Below are positions 17,837 to 26,260 of a stretch of DNA of 64,000 bases, one piece after another. Source of the stretch: Achromobacter sp. MYb9 (GTDB taxonomy: Bacteria; Pseudomonadota; Gammaproteobacteria; Burkholderiales; Burkholderiaceae_B); the NCBI RefSeq assembly GCF_002975275.1, contig NZ_PCOQ01000011.1, forward strand, positions 62,001-126,000. Reading direction: 5' to 3'. Position numbers and translations under genes: made by a program. The notes below the pieces were generated by a model. That model searched no databases. It had not been told where the DNA came from and saw nothing but the letters and a program-made list of their open reading frames with translations. Within the stretch, counting starts at the first letter, position 1, and every line of letters starts with the position of its first letter.

Positions 17837-18667
17837 ATGTTCCTTCCCTCCACGCGAGGACAGGGCCGGGCTTTGCTCGCCCTGCTGTTCGCACTGCTCC
17901 TGCCCACGGTCAGCCAGGCTTCCACCGCGAAGCAGGCAGACGTTCAGTTGCAGACCGATCTGAATACGATGGTCGTCCGTGTCGATCAAGGTGCGCCGCT
18001 ACCGCCTGGCGGCTGCGTCGGTGGCTATGCGTGGCACACGACCTACGGCGGGTGCCGAATCGCGCAGACGCAGGCCGAGTATTCGCAGTGCCCTGCCGGG
18101 TACACCGGCAGTCAGGTCCGCTATCGGACCTACTACGTTCTGCAAGCCAACGCGAACGATGTGGCCTACGAAGGATGGGGGCCGTGGCAAGACGGTTGCA
18201 CAGCATCCCGCGCCGGCGGCGTCCTCGATGTCGTGATCGCGAAAGCCCGTGGCAACGAGACGGGCGAGACGTTCGACAACAGTTTGGGCGGAACGATAGC
18301 CGCACAGATGCAGGTCAACTACGGCACGATGTTCGGCGCCACCATCTATCGCCCCACCGCCGAGCTGAACTGCATCCACGCTTCAGGCACGACGTCGGGG
18401 GACACCGCGCGGGTCTGGATGGGCCAGCTGATGCCGCCCGGCACTTCAGTGACCAAGGGCGTGTCCGGCTACTGCCAGCTCTCTAACGGCAACCGGACCG
18501 CCACCTTGTTCGGCAGCTGCGACACAGGAAGCGGTGGTGACGCTGACGTCTGCCAGGGCGCGACACGCGTGGTCAATATCACGGCTGTTAGCGGCTGCAC
18601 GGTGACAACCGAGACTCGCTTGCGCGGCCAGCTCATCGATGTCGGCAACTACGGCATCTGCAACTAA
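17837..18667 (+). CDS. Secreted cysteine-rich protein, possible pilus-associated adhesin
   Basis: 276-residue protein with a signal peptide (LLALLFALLLPTVSQAS) and about eleven cysteines in the mature part. A central segment (QCPAGYTGSQVRYRTYYV ... EGWGPWQDGCT) resembles repeats of the CPAGYTG/W-x-x-W type seen in phage-tail, pilus-tip and adhesin proteins. It lies between pilV (60 bp before) and trbM (15 bp after), all + strand, so it belongs either to the thin pilus or to the mating channel. No enzymatic motif. I infer an extracellular ligand or tip protein; this is not a recognised family to me. Confidence 0.6.
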   Translation: MFLPSTRGQGRALLALLFALLLPTVSQASTAKQADVQLQTDLNTMVVRVDQGAPLPPGGCVGGYAWHTTYGGCRIAQTQAEYSQCPAGYTGSQVRYRTYYVLQANANDVAYEGWGPWQDGCTASRAGGVLDVVIAKARGNETGETFDNSLGGTIAAQMQVNYGTMFGATIYRPTAELNCIHASGTTSGDTARVWMGQLMPPGTSVTKGVSGYCQLSNGNRTATLFGSCDTGSGGDADVCQGATRVVNITAVSGCTVTTETRLRGQLIDVGNYGICN

Positions 18668-18682
18668 CTAGGGAGAACCAAT

Positions 18683-19294
18683 ATGCGGTCTTTTCGCTGC
18701 CTGCTGACAATATTCCTCGTGGCGCTCTACCCTGCGCTTCCTTCGGTTGCGAGCGCGCAGGGGAATGGTGATTTCGATCTGCTTGAGGGTGACAAGAGGC
18801 TTGCTTGCGAGGCCTTGATTTGCCTCTCCAGCGGGAATCGGCCCTCGGAATGCGACCCCGCACTGTCACACTTCTACGGTATCAAGAAGAAGAAGCTCTC
18901 CGACACATTGGATGCTCGGCATGACTTTTTGTCGCTATGCCCCTCATCCAATCAAACCAAAGAAATGGCATCTCTTGCCGATGCCATTGCTCGGGGCGCG
19001 GGCCGCTGCGATGCGGCCGCTCTAAATGCGGGTCTGGGCGCGTGGCGGGGAACCGGCGACGATGGGTACCCGATCATTAGCAACAAGCGACCGGGGTACT
19101 GCAGCGTCTACGCCTCTCATGAGTACACAGCCTTTGATGACGACCTGCCCCGCTATGTGGGCACGCCGGAAGAGCACGGCTACTGGGTCGAAGCGAAAGA
19201 CTACGACCTGGAGCTGGTCAAGTACGAAAAGGCACTCGCCGAGCGCAAGAGGCACGAGGAGTGGCTGGCCGGTTCGGGAAGCGGGGGAAATTAA
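18683..19294 (+). CDS. trbM: TrbM/KikA-like conjugal transfer protein
   Basis: 203-residue exported protein (signal MRSFRCLLTIFLVALYPALP..., cleavage near VASA/Q). The segment ACEALICLSSGNRPSEC, followed by DPALSHFYGIKKKK and FLSLCPSSN, is the TrbM/MpfK signature with three conserved cysteines. In IncP and IncW-like plasmids this small periplasmic protein accompanies the mating-pair formation genes; its exact role is not established. The gene lies directly before the VirB1-like transglycosylase with a 3-bp gap. The C-terminal third (YEKALAERKRHEEWLAGSG) is charged and probably helical. Confidence 0.8.
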   Translation: MRSFRCLLTIFLVALYPALPSVASAQGNGDFDLLEGDKRLACEALICLSSGNRPSECDPALSHFYGIKKKKLSDTLDARHDFLSLCPSSNQTKEMASLADAIARGAGRCDAAALNAGLGAWRGTGDDGYPIISNKRPGYCSVYASHEYTAFDDDLPRYVGTPEEHGYWVEAKDYDLELVKYEKALAERKRHEEWLAGSGSGGN

Positions 19295-19297
19295 GCG

Positions 19298-19996
19298 ATG
19301 GACTTTCCTACGCTCGCCCGGCAATGCGCGCCTGACGTGCATATCAGTACGCTGAGCGCTGTAGTGCGACACGAGTCAGCCTTCAATCCGCTCGCCATTG
19401 GCGTCAACGCCAAGCCGCATGTAAGCATCCGCCCGAAATCCAAGGAGGAGGCAGTCCAGGCGGTGCGGGATCTGATGGCTAAAGGTGTGGACTTCGACGT
19501 CGGCTACGGCCAGATCAACGTGCGGAACTGGAAGTGGCTCGGTGTCACACCCGAGAGCATCTTCGACCCGTGCGTCAACCTCGCATCTGCCCAGCGCGTC
19601 CTCGTCGATTGCTACAAGCGAGCGGCCAAGCTGCACGGCCCCGGGCAGAACGCGCTGTATGCGGCTTTCAGCTGCTACAACACGGGCAACCTGACCTCGG
19701 GCTTCAGGAATGGGTATGTCGGCAAGGTCATCGCCGGCGCTGGCCTGGCGGTACCGGCCATCGTGAAAGAGGGCGGCGCGCCCGTCAATGCTGACACCAA
19801 GACGCGTAGCCCCCCGCCTCCGAAGCCGTCCAAACCCGATGCCTTTCAGAAGCCCCGCGACGACGCTTTTGTGGCGCCCCGCAAAGACGCATTCGAACCG
19901 CGCCCAGATGCCACATTCGGCAGGCCGATCCCAACGCCGTCCTCGCGCCTGCCCGGCGCAGTAGGAACGCACCCCTCGCCAGTGTTTAGCCGCTAA
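19298..19996 (+). CDS. virB1: VirB1-like lytic transglycosylase
   Basis: 232-residue SLT-type muramidase that would open peptidoglycan for assembly of the mating channel. The catalytic glutamate lies in VVRHESAFNPLAIG (about residue 28); supporting motifs are GYGQINVRNW (about 72) and YAAFSCYNTGN (about 130), as in VirB1/Slt enzymes. No signal peptide is visible at the N-terminus, so export may depend on the secretion machinery or on an atypical route, as in other short VirB1 proteins. The C-terminal 75 residues are proline-rich with repeated KPDAFQKPRDDAF-like units, low complexity. Three bases separate it from trbM. Confidence 0.87.
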   Translation: MDFPTLARQCAPDVHISTLSAVVRHESAFNPLAIGVNAKPHVSIRPKSKEEAVQAVRDLMAKGVDFDVGYGQINVRNWKWLGVTPESIFDPCVNLASAQRVLVDCYKRAAKLHGPGQNALYAAFSCYNTGNLTSGFRNGYVGKVIAGAGLAVPAIVKEGGAPVNADTKTRSPPPPKPSKPDAFQKPRDDAFVAPRKDAFEPRPDATFGRPIPTPSSRLPGAVGTHPSPVFSR

Positions 19997-20072
19997 ACAC
20001 CGGCCCTCTCATCTACCTCAGCGAATGCCGCCCCGCTTATCAGCCGGGTGGCATCACCCATTGGAGTTTCAA

Positions 20073-20402
20073 ATGACCGCAGCATCCAATATTTCCCGTG
20101 TCGACGCGCAGCCCAAGAGCCGCCGCACGCTTGTCGCCCTGGCATACGCGACCCTTGCAGTGCTCCTCCTGCTGCAACCGGAACTGGCGATGGCGCAGTT
20201 CGAGAAGGCCACCACTACCGTGCAGAAGGTCAAAGACTGGCTGTGGCTCATCATCCCCGTCATCGGCCTTGTTTCCGCCGGCATTATCGGCATCCTTTAT
20301 TCGTTCGACGTGATTCGCAAGGAAACCGCCTATCAGTGGGCAGTGGGTATCGTCTTTTCCGGTGCCATCGCTGGCGGCATCATCAAGCTGGTCTTCGGTT
20401 GA
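20073..20402 (+). CDS. virB2: VirB2/TrbC-type conjugative pilin
   Basis: 109-residue pilin precursor. A long basic leader ends in LLLLQPELAMAQ with cleavage expected after AMA. The mature part has two hydrophobic helices (WLWLIIPVIGLVSAGIIGIL and WAVGIVFSGAIAGGIIKLVF) as in VirB2. ATG 20073 is preferred to 20025 because TTGGAG lies seven bases upstream and the longer form would start inside a poorly conserved leader. It overlaps virB3 by one base (TGATG). This is the T4SS pilin, distinct from the thin pilin PilS. Confidence 0.88.
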   Translation: MTAASNISRVDAQPKSRRTLVALAYATLAVLLLLQPELAMAQFEKATTTVQKVKDWLWLIIPVIGLVSAGIIGILYSFDVIRKETAYQWAVGIVFSGAIAGGIIKLVFG

Positions 20403-20803
20403 TGGCCACCTCGCCCAAGCAAAAGGCCAAAGCCCCAGCTGCAGCCGCCCCAGTCGCGGTGGGGTCAGAAGTGCCGCCCAACCGCTTCCCCCTTTTCAAG
20501 GGCGCCACCCGCGTCGCCACCGTCCCCGGGGGAGTGCCCACACGGGCATTTGCTGGACTGGTCTTTGTGACCGTCACCGCCGCTTCATTCACGCTGTGGG
20601 GCTGGCTGCTCTTTCCCGTCCTTTATCCGGTGATGGCCATTCTGAGCCGCCATGATGACCGCGCCTTCTGGATCTGGGAGCTTTGGGTCAAGACCAAGTT
20701 CTTGGCTAAGAACAAGCGCTTTTGGGGTGCGATATCCCTCACGCCAACACCCTACAGCCGGCGGCGCCCATGGGCCCGCTGGCCCGGAGTTCACGACCGA
20801 TGA
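20402..20803 (+). CDS. virB3: VirB3-like inner-membrane T4SS protein
   Basis: 133-residue protein with an Ala/Lys/Pro-rich start, the segment PLFKGATRVATVPGGVPTRA, typical of VirB3, and a hydrophobic hairpin (FAGLVFVTVTAASFTLWGWL, then FPVLYPVMAIL). The start ATG overlaps the virB2 stop, and the end overlaps virB4 by ATGA (20800-20803). The C-terminal tail (TKFLAKNKRFWGAISLTPTP) is usual for the family. Conserved structural subunit that works with VirB4. Confidence 0.85.
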   Translation: MATSPKQKAKAPAAAAPVAVGSEVPPNRFPLFKGATRVATVPGGVPTRAFAGLVFVTVTAASFTLWGWLLFPVLYPVMAILSRHDDRAFWIWELWVKTKFLAKNKRFWGAISLTPTPYSRRRPWARWPGVHDR

Positions 20804-23286
20804 AACAACAATCCATCGTGACGCTGCCGGCGTATGAGCCGCCGGTCAGCACGTACGTTCCCTACTCGCACCACGTCACGCCCACCATCATCGCAACCCG
20901 CGACTGGGAGTACCTCTCGGTCTGGCGCATCGACGGGCGCACCTTTCAAGGCTACAGCGATGAGGAGCACTACCGCTGGGTCGAGGAGCTCAACAACGTG
21001 TTCCGGGCGTTCCCAACGGGATTCGGGATCTGGTCGCACCTTGTCCGTCGCAGGGTGTTCGAGTATCCCGAAAGCGACTATCCGGACCAGTTCTCCCGCG
21101 ATCACGATGCCGCGTATCGCAAGGTCTTCGCTGGTAAGCCGCCGATGATCAATGAGATGTACTTGACCGTGCTGACACGGGCGCAGATCGATCCCGCCCT
21201 GCGCTTGCTGTCCAACTTTGAAAAGCGAACGGCGCGCTCGGCGCTTGCGTGGCAACACCAGGCGATCGAAGAGCTCGATGACGTCAACCGCAAACTTCGC
21301 GGATCGCTCAAGCTCTATTCACCGGAGCTGCTAACCATTGTCGAGCGGGAGTCTCCGCACGACATGAGCGACGAGGAGTCTCCGCAGGACATGAGCGGCG
21401 AGGAGGCACCGCGCCGGAAATCGCGGTTCTCGGAACCGGCCGAATTCCTCGGCTTTCTGCTCAACGGCAAGATGCAGCCGGTGCCGTTGGTGAACGCGCG
21501 CCTGTACAACTATCTGCCCACCAGTCGTCAGTTCTTCTCCACGCATGGCGAACTCGCCGAGATGCGGGGGCCTGACTGGACACGCCGCTACGTGATGCTG
21601 GAACTTCGGGAGTACTCCAACAACACCAAAGCCGGCCACCTGAACTGCCTGCTCAACCAGCCGCACGAGTTTGTGCTGTCGCAGTCCTTTGGCGCGATGT
21701 CCAAGCCTGATGGGCTCAAGGCGCTTTCGCGTCAGATCAAGTGGCTGCAAGACTCGGGCGACTACTCGGCGTCACAGATCGAAGACCTGAAGAAGGCCCG
21801 CGACGAGCTGGCCGCGGGTCGCTTTGTCATGGGAGACCACCACGCCACCATCCAGGTGTTCGGCGAAGACAGCGAGAGTGCCCTACGGGCTGCTGCGAGC
21901 ATCAGCGGTGCGCTGGCTGACGAAGAGATCATTGGTCGTCTGTGTGATCGGTCTTCCTTGGCCGCCTGGGCCGCCCAGTTCCCCGGCAACTGGAAATGGC
22001 GCCCTCGCCCGGCGCCGATCACCTCGCTGAACTTCTTGAGCTTTTCCTCGATGCACAACTACCTCTTCGGAAAGCCCGCAGGCAATCCGTGGGGGCCGGC
22101 GGTCACGATGCTCAAGACGACGGGCGGCACGCCTTACTACTTGAACTTTCACGCCTCGCTTCAGGACGTTGACGAAACCGGCAAGCGCCGCCTCGGGAAC
22201 ACGTCCATCATCGGCCAGTCCGGCGCCGGCAAGACGGTCCTCTTGGGTCATCTGATCACACAGGCACGCAAGTTCAACTACACAGGCATCGTGTTCGACA
22301 AGGATCGCGGCATGCAGGTGACTGTCATGGCGATGGGCGGCAAGTATTTTCCGCTACGCCTGGGCGTAAAAACCGGCTGGAATTACCTGCAACTGCCGGA
22401 CACCGCGTCAAACGTCGCATTCATGGCCAGCATGACCAAGCTTTTGGGGGCAAATGGGGAGGAACCCCCCACTGCTTCCGAGCAGAAGCAGATCGCCATG
22501 GCCGTCAACCAGGTCGTGGAGCACATCGACCTGGAGGATCGATGCCTGTCCAACTTGGTTAATTTTCTCCCCGCCGCGCCGGCACCTGAAGGTCAACTGA
22601 GCCTGAAAGAGCGCCTCAAGCGCTGGTGCGCGGGCGGCGAGTATGGCTGGATGTTCGACAACCCCACAGACGAACTTGACCTGGCGGCTAACAACCTCTT
22701 CGGCTTTGACTTGACGGAGTTCCTCGAACAAGGGCCCGTCCGTGACGCGGCAATAACGTACTTGCTTTATCGAACGGACCAGATGATGGACGGGCGGCGG
22801 ATCGCCCTTTTCTTTGACGAAGTTCAGCACCCTCTGAAAGTGCCCTACTTCCAAGCGTCGATGCAGGACGCCAGCCGCACGGTCCGTAAGAAAAACGGTG
22901 TTCTGGTCTTCGCGACGCAGGAGCCCGCCGCGATCCTGGAGAACCCTGTAGGTCGCTCGCTTATTCAGCAGTCCGCGACCGCCATGTTTCTCGAGAACCC
23001 CAAGGCCACTGCTGAGGACTACATCGACGGATTCAAGCTGTCTCCCGCTGTTTTCAAGATGGTCAAGGATCTGCCGCCGTTCAGCCGCCAGTTCGTCGTC
23101 AAGCAAAACGAGTCTGCCGTCACGGCCGAACTGGACCTCGCCTTATGTCCCGAAGCGCTGCTGGTGTTCTCCGGATCCGAAGACCTGGCCGAAATTGCAG
23201 AAGCGGCAGTTGCCAAGCATGGTGACGACCCTGCCCTCTGGTTGCCCCACTACCTCAAGCTCGCCCGAGAGGCGACAAGGAGCTAA
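20800..23286 (+). CDS. virB4: VirB4 T4SS ATPase
   Basis: 828-residue ATPase of the mating channel. Walker A is GQSGAGKTVLLG near residue 472 and Walker B IALFFDEVQHP near 670, with the conserved VFATQEPAAI region following (about 710). The N-terminal CagE-type domain spans roughly 30-400. The start overlaps virB3 as ATGA. An in-frame tandem repeat encoding two 9-residue units (ESPHDMSDE and ESPQDMSGE) sits near residue 184-201. Length is normal. The stop is followed two bases later by virB5. Confidence 0.93.
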   Translation: MKQQSIVTLPAYEPPVSTYVPYSHHVTPTIIATRDWEYLSVWRIDGRTFQGYSDEEHYRWVEELNNVFRAFPTGFGIWSHLVRRRVFEYPESDYPDQFSRDHDAAYRKVFAGKPPMINEMYLTVLTRAQIDPALRLLSNFEKRTARSALAWQHQAIEELDDVNRKLRGSLKLYSPELLTIVERESPHDMSDEESPQDMSGEEAPRRKSRFSEPAEFLGFLLNGKMQPVPLVNARLYNYLPTSRQFFSTHGELAEMRGPDWTRRYVMLELREYSNNTKAGHLNCLLNQPHEFVLSQSFGAMSKPDGLKALSRQIKWLQDSGDYSASQIEDLKKARDELAAGRFVMGDHHATIQVFGEDSESALRAAASISGALADEEIIGRLCDRSSLAAWAAQFPGNWKWRPRPAPITSLNFLSFSSMHNYLFGKPAGNPWGPAVTMLKTTGGTPYYLNFHASLQDVDETGKRRLGNTSIIGQSGAGKTVLLGHLITQARKFNYTGIVFDKDRGMQVTVMAMGGKYFPLRLGVKTGWNYLQLPDTASNVAFMASMTKLLGANGEEPPTASEQKQIAMAVNQVVEHIDLEDRCLSNLVNFLPAAPAPEGQLSLKERLKRWCAGGEYGWMFDNPTDELDLAANNLFGFDLTEFLEQGPVRDAAITYLLYRTDQMMDGRRIALFFDEVQHPLKVPYFQASMQDASRTVRKKNGVLVFATQEPAAILENPVGRSLIQQSATAMFLENPKATAEDYIDGFKLSPAVFKMVKDLPPFSRQFVVKQNESAVTAELDLALCPEALLVFSGSEDLAEIAEAAVAKHGDDPALWLPHYLKLAREATRS
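21349..21402 (+). repeat. Tandem 27-bp repeat inside virB4
   Basis: Two adjacent 27-base units (21349-21375 and 21376-21402) differ at only two positions and encode acidic, serine-containing 9-residue repeats. The copies stay in frame and lie in a surface-like, low-hydrophobicity stretch just after the N-terminal domain, so the duplication is tolerated and looks recent. Confidence 0.8.
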
Positions 23287-23288
23287 AA

Positions 23289-24038
23289 ATGTCCCAGACG
23301 CACACCCCAAACGACCGCCCGAGCCACCGCTGGCGCGTGCGGTTCACCGCAACCCTGGCCGCTGTGCTTTTCTCCAACGCCATGGCGCCCGCCAATGCCA
23401 GCGGCATTCCGGTAGTGGATGCGGCAAGCATCGCCGACCGGGCCATCAAGCACGTCGAAACGCTGGCCAAGTATGCCGAGCAGATTGCTGTCCTCAGGGA
23501 TCAGCTTGAGAGCCAGAAGCGTCAGTTGGAAGCCCTAACCGGGACACGGAACCTGGGCGATATCCTGAACAACCCGGCGATTCGCGATGCACTGCCGGCA
23601 GACGCACGGGATATTCTTCGCGCCTCCAATGGCGGGCTGGGCGGGATCTCGGACGCTGTGGAGCGCATTGAGCGCGAGGAACGCTTAACTGGCAACTACG
23701 AACAGGACAAAAAGAACCTGGACGCCCGTGCCGAAAAGATCGCCGTTCGCAGTCAGGCGATGATGGAGCAGACCCAGAAGGCGATGACCGCCCGTGTCAA
23801 GCAGGTGGACCAGCTCCAGGCCAAGATCAATCAGGCCCAGGATCCGAAGGCCATCGCTGACCTGCAGGCCCGGCTGCTCGTCGAGCAGGCAAACATCCAG
23901 GCCGACCAAACCCGGGCGGACATGCTCACCCGCCAGATTGAGGCCGAGCAAGCCCTGATGGAGCAGCAAGCCGAAAAGCTGGCCGATAGCTCTTTCAGCC
24001 TTGGTGCAATCCGCGCGCCGCTTCCTGGAGCGAGATAA
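23289..24038 (+). CDS. virB5: VirB5-like minor pilin/adhesin of the T4SS
   Basis: 249-residue exported protein (signal FTATLAAVLFSNAMAPANA/S) with the VirB5/TrbJ hallmark of long coiled-coil helices: ADRAIKHVETLAKYAEQIAV at 50-70 and a second region of heptads from about 150 to 235. It lies between virB4 and virB6, where VirB5 is expected, with AAGGAG before its ATG. VirB5 proteins sit at the tip of the T-pilus and help contact recipients. Overlaps virB6 by one base (TAATG). Confidence 0.83.
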   Translation: MSQTHTPNDRPSHRWRVRFTATLAAVLFSNAMAPANASGIPVVDAASIADRAIKHVETLAKYAEQIAVLRDQLESQKRQLEALTGTRNLGDILNNPAIRDALPADARDILRASNGGLGGISDAVERIEREERLTGNYEQDKKNLDARAEKIAVRSQAMMEQTQKAMTARVKQVDQLQAKINQAQDPKAIADLQARLLVEQANIQADQTRADMLTRQIEAEQALMEQQAEKLADSSFSLGAIRAPLPGAR

Positions 24039-24931
24039 TGGCCACCACCGCGGTCAGTCTAGCCAGTCTCGGCGGGATCGCGAACTGGATCGACCAGTCG
24101 GTGACTAAGATGCTAACGAGCGTCATCACGCCGTTGGTCGCGTCCGTCACCGCCAAGCTATTGCCGTTCGTGTCCGTTTCTTTGTCCGTCGCGCTCGTCT
24201 GGTACGGGTGGCTCATCTGCTCGGGCGCCATTCAAACTCCGGTCCTCCATGCGTGTCGGCGTGTAGTCAATATTGCAATCATCGTGAGCATTGCCAGCGC
24301 AAATGGGCTGTACCAACAGCAGATTGTCGGCGTGATGCTGGACTTACCGACCTCTGTGGCTCAGCTGTTCACGGGCACCGTCAAAACCCCATCCGAAATG
24401 ATGGACGACGCGGCGAACAACGGCGCAGAAATCGGCACACGGTTGCAGGAGCGCGCACCGAGCGGTCTCAAGAAAATCGCGCAGGCCTTTGTATTTGTGG
24501 TTGTCTCGGTCATCATCACCATTATCTCAGCGGTCATGAGCGCGGTCGGGATGCTAGTGCTGATCACGGTAAAAGTTGGGATGGGCTTAGTCGTCGTACT
24601 AGGACCGCTTTGCATATTGGCGCTGCTGTTCGACCAAACGAAGGACTTCTTCAAAGCGTGGGTAGGTCAGGCTGTCTACTATGCCATCTATGCCGGTCTT
24701 TTCATGGTGGTTTTCATGTTCATCATGGGAATGTTCGGTATGTTGCAACAAGGCTTGATTGATCTAACAAAGGCAGACCAGATCAATATTTTCTCCATGC
24801 TTACTGCGATTATTTTCTTCATGATGTGTTCAAAATTCATGCTAGAACAGGTTTCCGTAGTTGCCACTAAGATAAGCGGAGGCGGCAGTGGAGGCGGGAT
24901 TTCAGTTCCCTTCGTTGGGAAGATTGGCTAA
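24038..24931 (+). CDS. virB6: VirB6/TrbL inner-membrane T4SS protein
   Basis: 297-residue polytopic membrane protein with five or more hydrophobic segments, for example LLPFVSVSLSVALVWYGWLI, FVFVVVSVIITIISAVMSAV and MGLVVVLGPLCILALLFD. The motif KDFFKAWVGQAVYYAIYAG matches the conserved tryptophan-containing region of VirB6. Glycine-rich C-terminus (SGGGSGGGISVPF). Starts within the virB5 stop. It should form the inner-membrane part of the DNA path. A small gene and a terminator follow, so this may be the last major gene of the first virB transcript. Confidence 0.85.
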   Translation: MATTAVSLASLGGIANWIDQSVTKMLTSVITPLVASVTAKLLPFVSVSLSVALVWYGWLICSGAIQTPVLHACRRVVNIAIIVSIASANGLYQQQIVGVMLDLPTSVAQLFTGTVKTPSEMMDDAANNGAEIGTRLQERAPSGLKKIAQAFVFVVVSVIITIISAVMSAVGMLVLITVKVGMGLVVVLGPLCILALLFDQTKDFFKAWVGQAVYYAIYAGLFMVVFMFIMGMFGMLQQGLIDLTKADQINIFSMLTAIIFFMMCSKFMLEQVSVVATKISGGGSGGGISVPFVGKIG

Positions 24932-24988
24932 AATTGAAGTTCGAATAGCCGTCCTCCCTGACAAGCACTAAAAATCGCGAGGATTAAG

Positions 24989-25315
24989 ATGGATCCGTTG
25001 AAGCCGCTGGGAAAGGCCCTTTCTCAGAACCCCTTGCTGGGCAATGACGTGCCGTTATCTGCACCGCCCGGCGCTGCCCCCGAGCAGCCGATTTCTGCAT
25101 TCCAATGGGTGAGCCTAGCTAAGGCGACGTGGACTTGGATTCTGCGACCCATCTGGTACTTGTGCTTCCAATGGCCCGCACAGCTGTTGGGCATGGGTAT
25201 GGCCACACCAAAAGGTGGGCGCGACGACAGACGTTCGAATTGGCAGAGAGAGCATGAACGCCAATTGCACGAAAACAGGATTGCCGAATGGAGACGCAAC
25301 ACTAGCCAAGATTGA
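24989..25315 (+). CDS. Small membrane-associated protein between virB6 and virB8
   Basis: 108-residue protein of unknown family. The N-terminal 40 residues are Pro/Ala-rich, a hydrophobic aromatic stretch (WTWILRPIWYLCFQWPAQLL, about 48-67) may insert in the membrane, and the tail is strongly charged (RDDRRSNWQREHERQLHEN). GAGGA precedes the start. Its place after virB6 and before a terminator suggests it belongs to the first virB transcript. It lacks a signal peptide and lipobox, so it is not an obvious VirB7. Confidence 0.55.
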   Translation: MDPLKPLGKALSQNPLLGNDVPLSAPPGAAPEQPISAFQWVSLAKATWTWILRPIWYLCFQWPAQLLGMGMATPKGGRDDRRSNWQREHERQLHENRIAEWRRNTSQD

Positions 25316-25372
25316 CTCGGCAGATCTGTCGTTGGCCTCCGGCCCGCCGACACCGTAGTATTTAAAGCACAG

Positions 25373-25399
25373 GGCACAGCAATCGCTGTGCCTTTCTTA
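25373..25399 (+). terminator. Rho-independent terminator between the two virB halves
   Basis: Perfect 8-bp stem (GGCACAGC at 25373-25380, GCTGTGCC at 25385-25392) with an AATC loop, followed by TTTCTTATT. It lies about 55 bp after the 108-residue gene and 60 bp before the next start codon, so transcription of virB2-6 and virB8-11 is probably separated or attenuated here. Confidence 0.75.
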
Positions 25400-25459
25400 T
25401 TGCGCTGCGTATTAGCCAGCGCCGTCTGATTTAAATCCCCTAGTCTCTTCGGAGAACCG

Positions 25460-25570
25460 ATGAAGCACGCCATTCTCGCCGCGCTCGCCGCGGCACGCAC
25501 TTTCACGCCCGTACGAAACGTGCGGCCCCATCATCTCGCTCGGAAATCGGAGGACCGACATGTCCTTTGA
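25460..25570 (+). CDS. 36-aa open frame in the virB7 position
   Basis: Short frame with GGAG five bases before its ATG. The start (MKHAILAALAAARTF) resembles the beginning of a lipoprotein signal, but there is no lipobox cysteine. The frame ends 11 bases inside virB8. VirB7, a small lipoprotein, is normally encoded exactly here between virB6 and virB8, and no other candidate is visible. It may be a decayed virB7, a leader peptide coupling translation into virB8, or chance. Confidence 0.35.
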   Translation: MKHAILAALAAARTFTPVRNVRPHHLARKSEDRHVL

Positions 25571-26255
25571 AGACCCAAAGCTTTCGCTTCAGCAAGAGCT
25601 GGACAGAAACCGGAGCCTGGACCGGGACTTCCTCACGGAGGTCCTTTCATCCAGAGCGAAAGCATGGCGCGTGGCAGTTGGCTCATTCGTGCTGGCGTTC
25701 CTCGCGGTCGGCGCCCTGGCCTCGCTGTTGCTGAGCTACACGCCCCAGCCACCTTATGTCGTGCGGGTCAACGATGCGACCGGCGAGGTGGAAAACGTTT
25801 CCCAGCTCGGCGACGCACAGGAGGACTATGGCCCTCGGATCGCGCGCTACTTCGTCACTCAGTACGTGTTGTCCTGCGAAGGCTACGACTGGCGCACTCT
25901 GCAAAACATGTACGACCGCTGCGGGCTGTTCAGCACGCCGGACGTGCAACAGCAGTACCACGCTAAGTTTGAAGACGACCCCAAGACTGGCCGTGAAGCC
26001 CTGGACAAAAAGTATGGGGAACAAACACGCCTGGTCATCAACGTCCGATCGATCACTCCGGGACCCAACCAGACCGCCACGGTCCGGTTCACGCGAAGCG
26101 AGATGGGGCCCCAGCGCTCACCCAACACCGAGCAGTTCATCGCCACCATCGCCTACCGGTTTGTCAACGCGCCGATGTCGGAAAGCGTCATTCGCGACAA
26201 CCCGTTGGGCTTTCAAGTCATTTCCTACTCGACCGCTGTCGAAACGCTGAGGTAA
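25560..26255 (+). CDS. virB8: VirB8-like inner-membrane T4SS protein
   Basis: 231-residue protein with a short cytoplasmic N-terminus, one transmembrane helix (VAVGSFVLAFLAVGALASLL, about 40-60) and a periplasmic NTF2-like domain: PQPPYVVRVNDATGEVENV, DYGPRIARYFVTQYVLSCEG and a C-terminal IATIAYRFVNAPMSES, as in VirB8. GGAGG lies about eight bases before the ATG. It organises the channel and connects to VirB9/VirB10. First large gene after the terminator. Confidence 0.88.
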   Translation: MSFEDPKLSLQQELDRNRSLDRDFLTEVLSSRAKAWRVAVGSFVLAFLAVGALASLLLSYTPQPPYVVRVNDATGEVENVSQLGDAQEDYGPRIARYFVTQYVLSCEGYDWRTLQNMYDRCGLFSTPDVQQQYHAKFEDDPKTGREALDKKYGEQTRLVINVRSITPGPNQTATVRFTRSEMGPQRSPNTEQFIATIAYRFVNAPMSESVIRDNPLGFQVISYSTAVETLR

Positions 26256-26260
26256 TCGTC

